In this document: piece by piece, positions 34,062 through 45,683 of the stretch
How positions within the stretch are numbered: the first letter of the stretch is position 1
Layout of the letters: every line of letters begins with the position of its first letter
NCBI GenBank assembly: GCA_024699855.1
Contig: JAMPIQ010000003.1
Span: forward strand, 2,046,001 to 2,110,000
DNA from: Aphelenchoides besseyi
Lineage: Eukaryota > Nematoda > Chromadorea > Rhabditida > Aphelenchoididae
Reading direction: 5' to 3'
DNA length: 64,000 nt
The notes under the pieces: model-generated
The model's input: only the letters and a program-made list of their open reading frames with translations
The model's database searches: none
What the model was told of the DNA's origin: nothing
Position numbers and translations under genes: made by a program

Positions 34062-35782
34062 ATGGACAAAAACTCATCACGAACTCTTCGGGTCGTCTAC
34101 AATCGTTATTATCCAGCGGCTTCCAGCGATTGTGATGTGTTTCCGCCGTCATTAACTCGAAATTGCGCCTATCCCGGACTAATGGTGGAGGTTAACATTC
34201 ATGGTGTTTGCATTAAACTGAAGTTTTAGATTCTTCATCTGCTTGTCCATGAACTAAACATGACTATCGTACCCATCGTGTTACCGGATTTACAAGATCC
34301 ATACGTAGTAAGACTATGTTCGAATATGAAATGCATCATAGACTTTAGAGTGCAAGCGATTTGCAAATGAGTCTTCAATACGTAACCAACGGATCAGCAG
34401 ATACTGTTGCCGTAGCTTTACAACCAACCATCGAACGATTATCCAACTTTTCGTTTACAAGTCCTTTGTACAAAGTGGGTACCCTTTGAGTGCTGATGTC
34501 AAACTACATTTCCAGGTGCAAACACGTTTTCTTTTGGCGAGCAACAAAGATGTATACGGAGGCATTTGGTCATTTTTCTCAACCTATGACTCAAGAACCT
34601 GGTTGACGATGTTGGTTGCGTTGACGATGCAAATTTGTTTGTGTGTTATGGTTCGTCAAGTTGAAATTCACATCAAAGATGCCCGACCAATTAGTATTCT
34701 GGAGGTAGAAGATAGTTTTTCGAATATAGACAATGATTTCGATATGAGACGGTGGAATGAAAAAGAGTTAGGAATGTCGTGACGATCTTAAAAATTGTAG
34801 AAAATTATAACAACATTTTGTCTTCAGAATTGCTAACTTTCCGCATTTTTTCGATCGTCACGACTAACTCAAAAACTTTATTTCACCGTGTTATATGTTT
34901 AGAGCGCATGGCAGATGGTTAGACTTCAGTTGTTGCAACCAGAGAAGGTTTACTTTAAATCAAAAGCCGGTGAGTGAACATCCAAAGATGTTGTGTTAAG
35001 AGTCTTGATTTCAGGAAAATTAGCGATAATCTCATTTTCGTTGATTCAATGTGCCGTTTTATTGGGAGTATTCTCAAGTTGGATACTCAGCAATCTCCTC
35101 AAACCGAATACTGCTCTTCCCGTGAATAGTGTTGAACGGTTGATTGATCGAATAACCACAAAAGAATACCATCTAATAACAAGAAACAAAGGCACTTGGT
35201 TCTACGACGAAGTGAATCGATCTCAAGCTTTTCCATTTCCTTCTCTACGATCAGCTATCGAATTCAATCCCGTGAGATTGAGTCATTCAGCGGAAGAAAC
35301 TCTTCGTCATGTATCCAATGGTCGATCAATTGCTTTTGTTCAAGACGACAGCGAAACGTACATGAAAGCGGCGGAACATTGCGATTTGGTCAATCTACAA
35401 ACCGACATGCCGATTGCAACGGCACATTTGGCTTTGAAGCAGAATAGTCCGCTGCTGAAGGACATGAACCAAGCGATTGAAAATAACGTGATGATGATCA
35501 TGAGAATCTGTCGTAAATACTTGGAGACTTGGCGTGAAATGAAACGGCCGACGTGTTTAAAACCACATCAAGCATTAGGTAACATCACAGAAGCAACCTC
35601 GTTCATGCCGTTTTGCAGGGATACAACCGTTCATTGGCGTTTGCGCGGTTTCGCTGTTCTTCATGCTTATTGCAACGGTTATTTTCTTCATGGAATTGAG
35701 TTGTGGATACAAAAGTCACACAAATCTGCACAAAATTCAACCTTTCGCAAACAACGGATCGTTGAAGACCTTTTATCGATAG
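34062..35782 (+). CDS. Short ionotropic receptor (IR / divergent iGluR), copy 1
   Basis: A short ligand-binding half begins TLRVVYNRYYPA, with CAYPGLMVE, DTVAVALQPT and FTSPLYK as the bilobed SBP-like core. TM1 follows (WLTMLVALTMQICLCVMV), a pore-side segment with AWQMVRLQLLQPE, then TM2 (ISFSLIQCAVLLGVFSSWI), the second ligand-binding lobe, and TM3 (FIGVCAVSLFFMLIATVIFF). There is no amino-terminal domain and no clear signal peptide. The canonical SYTANLAAF channel motif of glutamate receptors is replaced by SSWILSNLL. Such IR-type genes are thought to form chemosensory or neuronal ligand-gated channels. The intron at about 34705-34904 is long for this window. Confidence 0.8.
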
Positions 35783-36140
35783 TTTTCATGTTATTGGGTG
35801 CAAGTTAAAATAAAATAGTCTAAGATCATGGTTTTTATTGTGGTCGAGAAGTTTCTTTCCGGTTTCTATTCCTGACTACCAAAGCGCTCAGACTACAGAA
35901 TTCAACGGACACACGCAAATTGAATTTTCAGATTAAAAGACCGCCTCCAGTCGACGTAACATGAGCTCACGGTTAAGTACCGATTTGCAACATGAACAGA
36001 ACGAAAAGAACGCCTCGTGGAATTCTCGATGAGTATTCAGAAGAAAAAAGTAAACGCAAACTTTCCGCACTAAGCAGTCAGTTTACTAGTGGTCGACAAT
36101 TTTTGAACCCGAATTAAAATTTTACCGATATATAGCGGGC

Positions 36141-37999
36141 ATGTCATTGGATGTTTTGCGAGTCGCATATCCACCAAACTTTCCTTCGGTCTCTAGTCAA
36201 TGCAAAGAATTTCCTCCCATGAAGGTAAAGCAAAATTGCCCTTACCCGGGACTTATGGTTGAAATCATTCGTCTGCTTGCTCATGAAATGAATATGCGTA
36301 TTGAGCCAGTAATTATTGATGAATTTGTTGATAATGAGGTCGGTTAATTGATGGTCTACGTGAATAGAAGCTCAGATTTCAGCGCAACGACACGCTTCGA
36401 TTTGGATTTGAAATGATTCAAAAGAATGAAGTTGATACAATTGCTTTGGGTATTCAACGTACGAAAGAACGAAGCGTCAATATGTCGTTTACAACCTCTC
36501 TTTACAAAGTAAACCACAACCTTTGATCATCAAGTATCTCAATTTTTAGACACAATCTCGCCTTTTGTTTCGCAAAAGTGCTGATCTCTATTCAGGTCTT
36601 TGGGACTTCTTTCGAGCTTACGAAACAGAAACATGGTTAATTATGTTGAGTGCTCTTATCGTTCAGTGTTGTTTGTGCATCATTATTCGAAGAACTGAAG
36701 CAAAAATGAAAAATGTTAAGCCAATAGGAATAGTGGAAGTAAGTGTTAACTGGTTTGTTTGCTTCATTTGTTGGTTTTCGACCGCTTGGCACGTTCTAAG
36801 GCTCCAGTTCTTGCAACCAGAACCGATCGTATTCTATTCAGCAGCAGGTTCGTTACATAAGGTTTAAACTATGATTACAAATCAAAAGTATAAACGTTCT
36901 TAACCGTAAACTTTTGCACCACACTACTTATACAAAAGCATTGACGTGTTCATCAATTTATTTTTGTATTTAAGTTGAAAGAACTCATTCAAAGTACGTA
37001 AACGAGTATTCTGAACTTTAAAGTAAAGCCTATGAGTACTTACAATTCTACGGTCTTTCGCAACAGTCTCACTGGCTTTTCATATGCACGACAGTTATCG
37101 AAACTTGAAACCGTAATATTAACTTACCGTAGAAATAGAAACATTGATGAAAAGAATTTGAGTAAGAAAACTGTTACAGGCAAACTTTCGATTATGTTTT
37201 TCTCGTTGGTTCAAGTTGTTGTACTTCTTGGAGTTTTTGGATCGTGGATTCTGTCCAACATCCTTCAAGCCGAAAAGACTTCTCTGCCAACAATGAAACA
37301 CTTAATCAAACAGATAGCCAACCATGAGCTACACGTCTTGACAACTCAACCGACGTCTTGGCTGCACGAAAAAATTCGCTCTTCTCCCGTTTATCCGTTT
37401 GCTGAACTGCGTGGAGCGTTGACTCGTAATCCGATTCAGATTTCTCGATCAATCAATGATACTTTGGATCGAATTATTCTGAAAAAAGGAATTACCTTTG
37501 TTCAAGATGACGAGGCAACGTTGTGGAATGCGTTAAAACGATGCGGCGTTGAATATCGAGAAATACAGGCGGGACTGCCACTATTAGATGCACGACTTGC
37601 TTTTCGTAAGAACGATTCGAGACTCGCGATCTTTGACGATGTAATTACCAAGAACATCATTCACATTGGTCGAATAGTTCGAAAGTACAATCATCTGCAA
37701 GGTCGACTGAGCCAATGTTGGGTTAAAGAAAAAGTTGGAAATCCGATCAAAGAGAAAGCATTAAGTAAGCTTCTAATTGCAAAGCAATAAAAACTGAAAG
37801 ATTAGGTTTACGTCCATACTTTGGGGTTCTGATTGTCTGTGGAGCCATCATGTTAATCGCCGCTGCAGTACTCGCCTGCGAAGTTTTTTATCGACGATAT
37901 CAGTTAAAAAAAGAAATAGAAAGAAGACGAACAAAATATTCAACGTCTAGTTTTGTAATCAGTGCTTGTCACGGTAGAGCGTTCGATTGCTATCACTAA
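36141..37999 (+). CDS. Short ionotropic receptor (IR / divergent iGluR), copy 2
   Basis: A tandem paralogue of the gene at 34062-35782: VLRVAYPPNFP, CPYPGLMVEIIRLLAHEMN, DTIALGIQRTKERS and TSLYK, then TM1 (LIMLSALIVQCCLCIII), WHVLRLQFLQPE, TM2 (FFSLVQVVVLLGVFGSWI), a full second lobe and TM3 (YFGVLIVCGAIMLIAAAVLA) with a basic tail. The 42-nt segment 36739-36780 starts with GTAAGT like an intron but ends TTTTCG instead of an AG. It is open and a multiple of three, so it may be retained as 14 extra hydrophobic residues. The following intron (to about 37181) is more than 300 nt. Confidence 0.78.
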
Positions 38000-39190
38000 T
38001 GAAACAATTAAAAACAAGAGTATTTCCCGTCCACCTATCCATGTTACTCAACGTTATTGCTACCCACCATACAGTTTCGAACATAATCCTGCAAAATTCT
38101 TACTAATTGATTCGATGGATCTCTCGAAACAATGCACCTTATAAATTTTTGGGTATCCTGTGTAAAGGTGATTTCAGCAGTTGCTATCGGTCTTACAGTG
38201 TAAATGTCTGCATCAATTGTATTCGGAAAAGAGTTTGGTCGAATAAAATTTTTTGCATGAAAACCAACTAAACGTCTACTTCTGCAAGTCTTCTTGTCCA
38301 GCTATTATGTTCAGTTGAGATATTTGGGCATCAATTTTTGTTTAAATATTAGCTTCGAGCAAACTCGAATCGTTAAATGAAATGACTATCTTCTCTACGG
38401 AACGGCAGTTTGAGTATTTTCTTAAACGAAGCAGAACATTAAGCGATCTAGTCGTGGCAAAATGTTATGCATCGAACGCGTAAAAACCAATGAGTTGATT
38501 AGTAACAACAACAAAAGTGAATAACTGAACGACGATTACGTGTACGCAGAGAAACGAAGACAAACAATCAATCTACTGCAGCACTTGGTTTTGCTAGAAT
38601 CTTTAAAATCGACGACTTTCGATTATCTGGACGTTTCAAATTCAAGTCTCATGAAATCTTAAGACATTTAAAAACAGAAATCAAAACACTTTCACTCGAC
38701 TGCACAGTTTCAAGGAAACAGAATCTCATTCGTACAGTCAGTTTGTTTAGGAAGAATGCTTGAAGGAGTTCAAACGAGGTATTTCAATGGAGATGGTCAC
38801 GAACGCGTTGAACAACGCCATCAAATTCTATACGATGATTTGAAAAAATTTTAATCAGCTGCAGGTTACAACGGTGGTAAGAAACACCGTCGGGTCTTTT
38901 TTCGGTCAATTAACAGTCGTCACTGATCGCCGCTTCCAATTTACAACCCAAATTGCTAGTGTTTTGCAATCCAATGGTCGCAACCATAACTCGCGACAAC
39001 AATGCTACCAATCCGAAGTCATTCCTTCGGCGCATCTTGGATTGCGAACGTCAATTTGAAATTGAAAACGAAAATACCTCGAGGTCCCAATCAATTTGAT
39101 TAGATTAACTGAGGCGTGTCAACTGGCATCTCGAAAGCTGCATATAAACCACAGTCAACAGCAAGTCGTTTCGCAGTCTAACTAAACTCA
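38000..39190. other. Intergenic region between an IR gene and a bHLH-like gene
   Basis: About 1.2 kb without a gene I can support. A short plus-strand frame near 38758-38853 (RYFNGDGHERVEQRHQILYD) ends in a stop and has no recognisable continuation; another frame lies at 38874-39059. They may be gene relics. The right end is the promoter of the gene at 39193. Confidence 0.35.
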
Positions 39191-39192
39191 AC

Positions 39193-39562
39193 ATGTCCAA
39201 GCGTCAACACGAGTCCAGCGTTTCGAACGAAGAACCACAACCAAAGGTAAGTGGTTTTTTCATTTCTGTTGTATTTTGTTTTAGATTCGTAAAACCGACC
39301 GCGAAGCTCTTCGTCCTCAAAGACTCCAAGCGGAGTACAGCGAGCTTCGAAGTTTGGTCGAAGAGATTGAGCCGCACCTTGAAATTCAAATGCAACAAGC
39401 CGACATTCTGCAGCAAGCGCGAAAAAGAATCAAAAAGCTTCAGAAAGAAACTTTAGATCTGAAAGCAGGCTCATCATTGTCGAAGAAGAAAATAGGTTTT
39501 ATCCAATGTATTAATCTTATATTTTGGAACTTCATGCTTCAGCGCTGGACGTGAGGCATTAG
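39193..39562 (+). CDS. Divergent HES/REF-1-like bHLH protein
   Basis: Three exons encode about 100 residues. After MSKRQHESSVSNEEPQPK there is a basic-helix-like segment IRKTDREALRPQRLQAEYSE, helix 1 (LRSLVEEI), a short loop, and helix 2 with QQADILQQARKRIKKLQKE, the ADIL...L signature of Hairy/E(spl)-type bHLH factors. The basic region keeps E and R positions but has lost the ERxRR core, so it may dimerise without binding DNA (inference). The protein ends soon after helix 2 with no Orange domain or WRPW. The stop is at 39560-39562 after a second short intron. Confidence 0.55.
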
Positions 39563-39569
39563 TGACTGA

Positions 39570-40175
39570 GATTTTATTCGCGCAACTCACTCTGTACACA
39601 ACGATTCTGCAGCAACTGTTTGCACAATCGCCTCTAGATGCGAACTCAGTCTAACAATCATCCAGCAGCAACTGAAGGATCAGTTCTTTGTTTTTATTTA
39701 AATTGTTATAATAAAAAATAATCTATTTTCAAGAAGTCTCTTTTTTGATTGATTTTATGTTCCATGAACTTCTAAAACAAACCAGTTGTTCTTTAACGTA
39801 TATTGTTAAAGTTCAGTTGGCCAGAATCGGGTGCGTTCTGAAGTTTCCGGTTGAAGAATGTTACGATTTCCACGTTCTTGTGCATGTATAACCACAATAA
39901 GCAATGATCACATAATTGGAACTCATGATAGCGAGCACTTCGATTAGAACGAAAATCATGAAATCGTTTTGCTAAAAGAAAACTTTTATCCGATGAGATG
40001 ATCTGCTTGACAATAACACTGAAGAGATTGCAAAACCGATCTTTGAGGTCGAATTGAACGAATAAACAGATGAAATCAAAACACCAACGATTTATAAACA
40101 ATCAAAGCTGATGTGTTGTTGTTAATAAATTGAGACATGAGATTTGCGTTCTTATTCGTCGTATTACACTATTTT
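39570..40175. other. Intergenic region
   Basis: AT-rich spacer with AATAAAAAATAATC poly(A)-type sequence near 39710-39722 for the bHLH-like gene. A 102-residue minus-strand frame at 39793-40101 has no recognisable domain and no clear start context; I do not call it. Confidence 0.35.
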
Positions 40176-40179
40176 TAAA

Positions 40180-40855
40180 ATGAATTCGGTTACAATTAGA
40201 ATTGTCATCTTGGTTTCATTGTTTGTTGTTCTTATTGCGCTAGCTCACGACAATAACACGTGTATTGAGCCTTATTCAGGAAAATACAACACTCACGGAT
40301 TGTAAGTTCAAATGGTGAGCTCACTGCAGTTTTCTTTTAAGCGAGTTCACGACGTGCATCAACGCGCAGATCGAAATGAGTTGGAGAACAAACTTTATGT
40401 TGGGAATCTTTGTGGAGTCGAATAAACATGAGAAACTAAAGTGAGAGTTTCACAGATGTTTTAATTGATTGCTTTTAGATTAAAACTCATAATCAACGAT
40501 TTCTGCAAATTGGATTTCAAAGGGGAAAACAACACCAAAAGCGAATGGAAACTGAAAGTCGGTAAGTTCGCTCAAATTTCTACGAATTCTATTCGTAGGG
40601 AACATGGTGGTGAACGGCAGCGGTCCCAATTGGTGGGGTCTAATGATCACTACAAACGGAAGCTTGTTGACATTAAAAGGAGAACAAGACGTTGGTTGTA
40701 GCGGCCAAACACTGCGAAATAAACTCGACGAAGAGTGGGTGCGAACGAAAATTCGTATCGAAGACGCCGAGATTCCACCAGGCGTTCGAATTACAGTCGT
40801 TGTATCGGTTTGTTGTTCATTTCTTTCTATTCAATATAAGCTGCCAGGACCCTAA
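40180..40855 (+). CDS. Secreted protein with a Cys-containing beta-rich domain, unrecognised
   Basis: Four exons. A signal peptide (MNSVTIRIVILVSLFVVLIA) is followed by CIEPYSGKYNTHG, FTTCINAQIEMSW, LIINDFCKLDFKG, VVNGSGPNWWGLMI, LTLKGEQDVGCSGQ and WVRTKIRIEDAEIPPGVRI. The alternating hydrophobic pattern suggests a beta-sandwich with N-glycosylation sites (NNT, NGS). The C-terminus is unclear: either a short end (LPGP) or, if one base were missing, a Ser/Thr/Asn-rich stretch ending in STVWLIISL that would look like a GPI or membrane anchor. The overall layout (signal peptide, CIE start, glycine-rich middle) resembles the gene at 49890, but I cannot show homology by eye. Confidence 0.5.
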
Positions 40856-40859
40856 CCAT

Positions 40860-41400
40860 AACGACACGTCATCAACAACCACCAACTTTCCTTCTTCCAA
40901 CCTAACTAGTACAGTTTGGTTGATTATATCACTCTAATTTTCGTTTTAGAATTGCCACCTTTATTTAATGGCAATGCAGCCGATAGATTTGCTATGTATT
41001 AACTCTTGTTTCCATCTTCGTCTAAAAAATTACGCAATCTATAAACAAGTCAGTTAGACGACTCTACAAGTTGCCGATTTATGCTTCGATATTTCAAAAC
41101 ACTTGTGAACACTTAAAGCGCAACAGAACGAATGAATGAACATGAGGAGAGGGAGAGTAACAGACAACTCCAGTTTGTATTTCCTTCAAATGCATAGCAA
41201 AATGAAAAGTTGAATGTTTGGTGTCAACCGGTTTATTCTCAAACACCTTCGCTAATGTTTTCGCAAAAGAATTTGTTTATTTCGGAGGGATTGCAGGACC
41301 CGAAGGTAATTTCTTTTCCTGCTTCTGTTCAGTTTTTATATCGACTGATTCCCAATCCGAAATCACATCGTTCATCTACAAATGTTTGTTAGTTGCAAAG
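40860..41400. other. Intergenic region
   Basis: Spacer between convergent genes (secreted protein on plus, Lys/Ser-rich protein on minus). I see no feature beyond 3' UTR-type sequence. Confidence 0.4.
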
Positions 41401-41403
41401 AAT

Positions 41404-43024
41404 TTATGTAGTCCTTGCCGTCGGATAATCATATTTTTGTCTGAATATCTTCTCATTCTGAATTTTCAGCTGAAGAAAGCAAAGTTACAATGTTGGAATC
41501 GCAATTTCAACTCACTTCCTTTGGATTTTTAGGTTGAGGTTTTGGCTTGGGAGCGTTCGCACGCAATTTGGCGATTCGCTCGGCATCCTCCGGTCCAATA
41601 AACGGCAAGGCCGATGGAACAACGGCGACTTTTGTTTGTTTTGGTGCTTTTGTAGGCTTCACATCGTTTTGTATTTGTTCCGCTTCACGTTCGTTCTTGA
41701 GAACTTCATCACAGTTGATGGAATGCTCAGTTTCAGTCTTCGTTTTGGTACTCCAATTTTTCGATTGACCGAGCGATTTCTTGTCCGGTTCGTCGGCACT
41801 GTTGGTCTTTTTTTTCTTTGCCTACAATAAATTCTCAGTTGATAAATTGCATCAATAAAAATACCGCTTTTGGAGTAGGAGTCGGTGTTGAATCGGCCGG
41901 AGTTGATATTTGACTGGCCGGAGTTAATGTTTGGTTGAGCGAAGAGCCGAACGGAGAAGCCGACTCACCTGATTGATTCAACGACCCCAAATCTTCGTCT
42001 TTGGTGTACAAATAGTGACGAGAACTCGAAGCTTGACAGGAGATGAAAGGGGAAGTTCGTGGACTGGTGGTTGCGGACGATGGTTCGACGGGAGTTTTCG
42101 GCAACGTTGCTTTCTCGGCAGCCTAAAATCAGTTTGAAAGATAAAATGATGTAAACCGACTATCTTAGGTGACTTTGGATTCGGTCTCGGAGATTTTGGA
42201 TTTGGTTTTGGAGACTTTGGGTTTGACTTTGGAGTTGTAATTTGGGGTTTGGTCGGAGAGCGAAGAATCTTTGCACTTTCCTCCTTTGCTTTAACAACTT
42301 TCGGTTTTTCGACTTTCGATTTCTTTTGCGATTTCGAACTCTCATCCTTCTTCTTTTTTTCCGAAGGTGACGCGACTTTTTGCATGGGATTTTGATTTGG
42401 AGTGGAGTCCGATGGAGGAGGTGCCTGAAGAAGAAAAATTAGTGGAGTTTGTATTATTCACTTGCATTCTTGGATTGAATCAACTTTTCGACGTAACGCA
42501 TTTCTTTGTCCGAAGGTTGGAGGAGTTTGTTGGCTGCCGTAGATTGTGGATGCAGGTTCGGTCGTTGAGGTAAGGATTGTCGAGCGAAAAGACGAGGTTG
42601 ACGAAGCGACGAGTTTGCAGAGATTGCCGGGCGTTTACGAGAACGTGTTGATGCGTCTTCATTGCGCGTGGATAGTTTGTGACGTGGCGATTTGGGACTC
42701 AAAGCTTCTGGAATCGAACGACCAACCGACAATCCGACTTGTTTCTTTCGAATCGATTTGCTTGAACGTGAAGATTCGTCCACTTTCTTTGATGATGTCT
42801 TGTCGACCTTGTCCGTTTTCTTTATCAAACGACTGCTTTTCAAGCTTTTCGAACTTTTTGAGCTTTCCTGTAAACTTCTAGTTAAATCAAGAATGAAATC
42901 AACTCACTTGTTTGACCGACTTCTCAACGTCCGTTTTCTCCTTTCGCCACGTGCGTCGTGAAGCCGTTGATGATTTGTTCGAGGATTGTGGCCGAGTACT
43001 TGACAGTTCGTTTCGCGTCGACAT
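41404..43024 (-). CDS. Lys/Ser/Pro-rich low-complexity protein, probably nuclear
   Basis: Six or seven exons encode about 450 residues of mostly disordered sequence: an Arg/Ser/Lys-rich start (MSTRNELSSTRPQ), KKTDKVDKTSSKKVDESSRS, a short helical block PSDKEMRYVEKLIQSKNA, Lys-rich stretches (EKKKKDESSKSQKKSK), a tandem PNPKSP/PKPNPKSPR repeat at about 42170-42230, Ser/Thr/Pro-rich tracts, and a basic end (DAERIAKLRANAPKPKPQP). It could be a chromatin- or microtubule-associated protein; no domain supports a specific role. The 3' end is uncertain: a stop at 41507 if the last GTGAGT is not used, or 41404 with one more exon. Confidence 0.55.
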
Positions 43025-43172
43025 TTTCAACCCAAACAAATCGACTTGTTGAGGAGAAATGAACCGAAGAAACGAAACAACAGAATTTGTGGTTTTGCAT
43101 GAGTTTGTTTATTGATAATGAAAAGTTTATGGACTGGACCAAGAACAAGATTTGTTTGGTGGTCGTATCGTT

Positions 43173-44806
43173 TCAATATCCCCAACAGTCAAACGAAACT
43201 TTCACGAGCAAATGACCAAAAAGTTCGATTAGAAAAACGACAGTTGAGCAGAACAGAACACCGAAAATAACCAAAAACAATCCGTAGAATGGATGTTCAT
43301 CTGCAACAAAGTTATAATAAGAACATACGAATCTAGAAGCCTACTCATTAGTGTTGAGCTTTTTTCTTCGCATTTTCCTCGAAGATATCGCAATCCATAC
43401 GAATACTTTGATCGTATTTCATTCAAATCACATTGAATTTGGATGATCGCTTTGTCTATACGCGACTTGTGAACATATTTGTTCTAACATCACTAGTTGG
43501 TCGGTTAAGGAACGAATATTCACTAACCCTGAAGAGCAGATGAATGGTCGTAGTTTGAACAATTTCTTCCATGACAACAACATCACATTGAGTTGCCAAT
43601 TTATGCATTGAAGTTCCGTGTTCACGTACAATTAGAATACCATATTTGCTCGAAATTTCTTCACGAACTTTTACGTACTCATCGGCAATCCCAGAAAGCT
43701 TCGTGATGGGCAGCTTGTTAAACTCGTTGAATAGAAACGTTTTCTCTTCTGCAGCTAATCGATTTGAAAACCAATTCCTCTGTTCGAGATCAATTAAATG
43801 ATAAGCTTTCGAACTGAAAACAAATTAATATATTAAAGGGTTGTTTTCAACCCACTTTAGTGCTCTAAGAAGCTGTTCGTTAGTTTTGATTCCAGCTTGC
43901 TTTTCGGTAATCATCATTCTTGCTGTAAGAAGCGAGACATAAGCGCCGAAAATAATCGACTGAAGTAGCGTCACAAACGCGATGTTTGAACGCACTGAAA
44001 CAACGACCGCTAACGATCACATGTATTCGATACCTGAAGTTGATTTTAGATTCCTAAGGACATCCGATTTCGCGGTTTGTAGTTTGATAGCAACGACTGC
44101 GGCCTGCTACTTAAGAAGTTGGTAGCAGGTGTTTTCAGGTAACTTACATTAAGGACAGCAAACTGAATGGATCCGCTCACTGATCTGTTTCTTTTGCTCA
44201 AAAGTTCGTAGACAACAAAGAATACGAATTGAAAAAGCAGAACGACAAACATTGCAAAAACACAATTGAGATCGTAGATCGTAAAAAGCGACCAAAGTGA
44301 ATTGTATTTTTTGTAATTTTTTCCACGATACAGCGCACGATAGGCAATCTAAATCGACCGTTCCTTTCAACTTTTAGATCGACATCACTTTGAATAATGG
44401 AATAGAGAACTCGACGTGATGTTTCGGTAACAAATCAAATGGTTCGAAAGGCCAAGCGATCGTGTCGATCGTTCCATTTTCTAAGAGTTCTATGGATCGA
44501 TCAATTAAATCGGAAGACATCTAGAAAAGAACCGACATGAGCGATGTGAATTCACTCACCATCGGTTTATACTGCCGGTCATTATCGAAGTACACCGGAA
44601 CTACTTCAAGTTGAGAAGCGTTGGCTATTAATCTTATGATCTAAAAGCTTCGTTACGAAAAGATTCACGAATTTATAAACTTCAGTCATAAACCCCGGGT
44701 AGAAACACTTTTTTGTGGGATAGAATTGAGGAAATTGCACACAAAAAGTCCCAACGGTGGTCGGATAGATAATCGGAAATAAGACTTTAAGCGTGTGATT
44801 CAACAT
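43173..44806 (-). CDS. Short ionotropic receptor (IR / divergent iGluR), copy 3
   Basis: Same architecture as the IRs at 34-38 kb: HTLKVLFPIIYPTT, CFYPGFMTEVYKF, DTIAWPFEPFDLLP, then TM1 (FAMFVVLLFQFVFFVVYELL), AAVVAIKLQTAKSDV, TM2 (VTLLQSIIFGAYVSLLTARM), a second lobe with AYHLIDLEQRNWFS and CDVVVMEEIVQTTT, and TM3 (FYGLFLVIFGVLFCSTVVFL). It is more distant from the other two than they are from each other. All splices can be placed with GT-AG, including a 28-nt intron at 44641-44668 and a 45-nt one near 43489-43533. The ATG follows GATGTCAG directly, a likely trans-splice site. The start codon and promoter lie inside a 275-bp repeat. Confidence 0.78.
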
Positions 44807-45044
44807 CTGACATCACAACTCGTCCACTAGTGCAGTAGTTGCTTCATAGTCCAACTGAGTATTCGACATAACAGCTCAAATAAGCACATCTGACTTCTAA
44901 CATTTCCTGGTCAAATAACACGATTCGCGTCGAATTACGAATACGTCGCAGACAAACCGTCGAGCATCCAACACTCCAAAATATGTTTGTCTTGAGAAAT
45001 TTGAGTGTGGCTCGGTAGTTGATGAGTAACCGTGACTAGAAAAC
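44770..45044 (+). repeat. 275-bp direct repeat, copy 1 (start and promoter of IR copy 3)
   Basis: This stretch is found again at 52162-52436 in the same orientation with, by eye, a single difference (ACTTTAAG here, ACTCTAAG there). It covers the first ~37 nt of the minus-strand IR coding sequence at 43173-44806, the trans-splice acceptor and about 240 bp of upstream DNA. Confidence 0.9.
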
Positions 45045-45680
45045 CCACTAAATCTTGGCAACAATCGTAAGAACTCGAGGATTAGTCGACTCAATGTCTC
45101 ACACAGTTCCATCAACTGTTCCCGCTTTCAATTCGATGCTAAATAAAATCTTCTTTCGCGTGTCTTTTTTTGGGTCAGCTTGTTAAAAGTTCTTTATTAA
45201 GAAACAACATCAAAACAAAAAAGTCACTGACAAGCAACTATTGTCGTCCGATTATTTTGATAGACCCAGCAAACATGCTTCTAATTATAAGCTCCTTAAC
45301 GGATTATGTTACTTCTGTCAAAATAAACTGCAAACAATTGGAATGTGGAACAGGCACGTTTTTGCACATGAACATCGAGTTTCCAACTCCACATTCTCAT
45401 GAGGACTTTTGAACAACCAGTCCTGAATATCCCCGAGTTTTGCTGATTTCTCAACACCTGTTCAATTCGATTTGAACATATGCCATGACTACGATGGTTG
45501 TCAATAAGAGAGCCAAAACTTGTTATCGATCGTTGCAACGACGACGATTGCAATCTCTCATCAAATTCCCGAACTCTTTTCAAGAAACAATCTTCAACCT
45601 CAAAGTTTATTCTTCGAACTCAAACAAAAAGCTAATAAGCGGGATCAGAAGCACCTAAAAAAACTGATCACAAATCTCGT
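45045..45680. other. Intergenic region
   Basis: About 640 bp between the IR gene and the minus-strand membrane protein. Short open frames (minus 45296-45583, plus 45170-45412) show no domain, splice pattern or signal peptide. I see no RNA gene. Confidence 0.35.
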
Positions 45681-45683
45681 CAC

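Noticed and set aside
38758..38853. Frame with YFNGDGHERVEQRHQ resembling the start of an acyl-CoA oxidase
   Set aside because: Only about 25 residues, ends in a stop, and no oxidase sequence follows on either side.
43489..43540. Apparent frameshift in IR copy 3 before the last third
   Set aside because: A 45-nt GT-AG intron ending GATGTTAG restores the IR reading (NKYVHKSRIDKAIIQ), so no frameshift is needed.
44897..45115. 72-residue minus-strand frame upstream of IR copy 3
   Set aside because: Lies mostly inside the duplicated promoter segment, with no domain and no splice structure.
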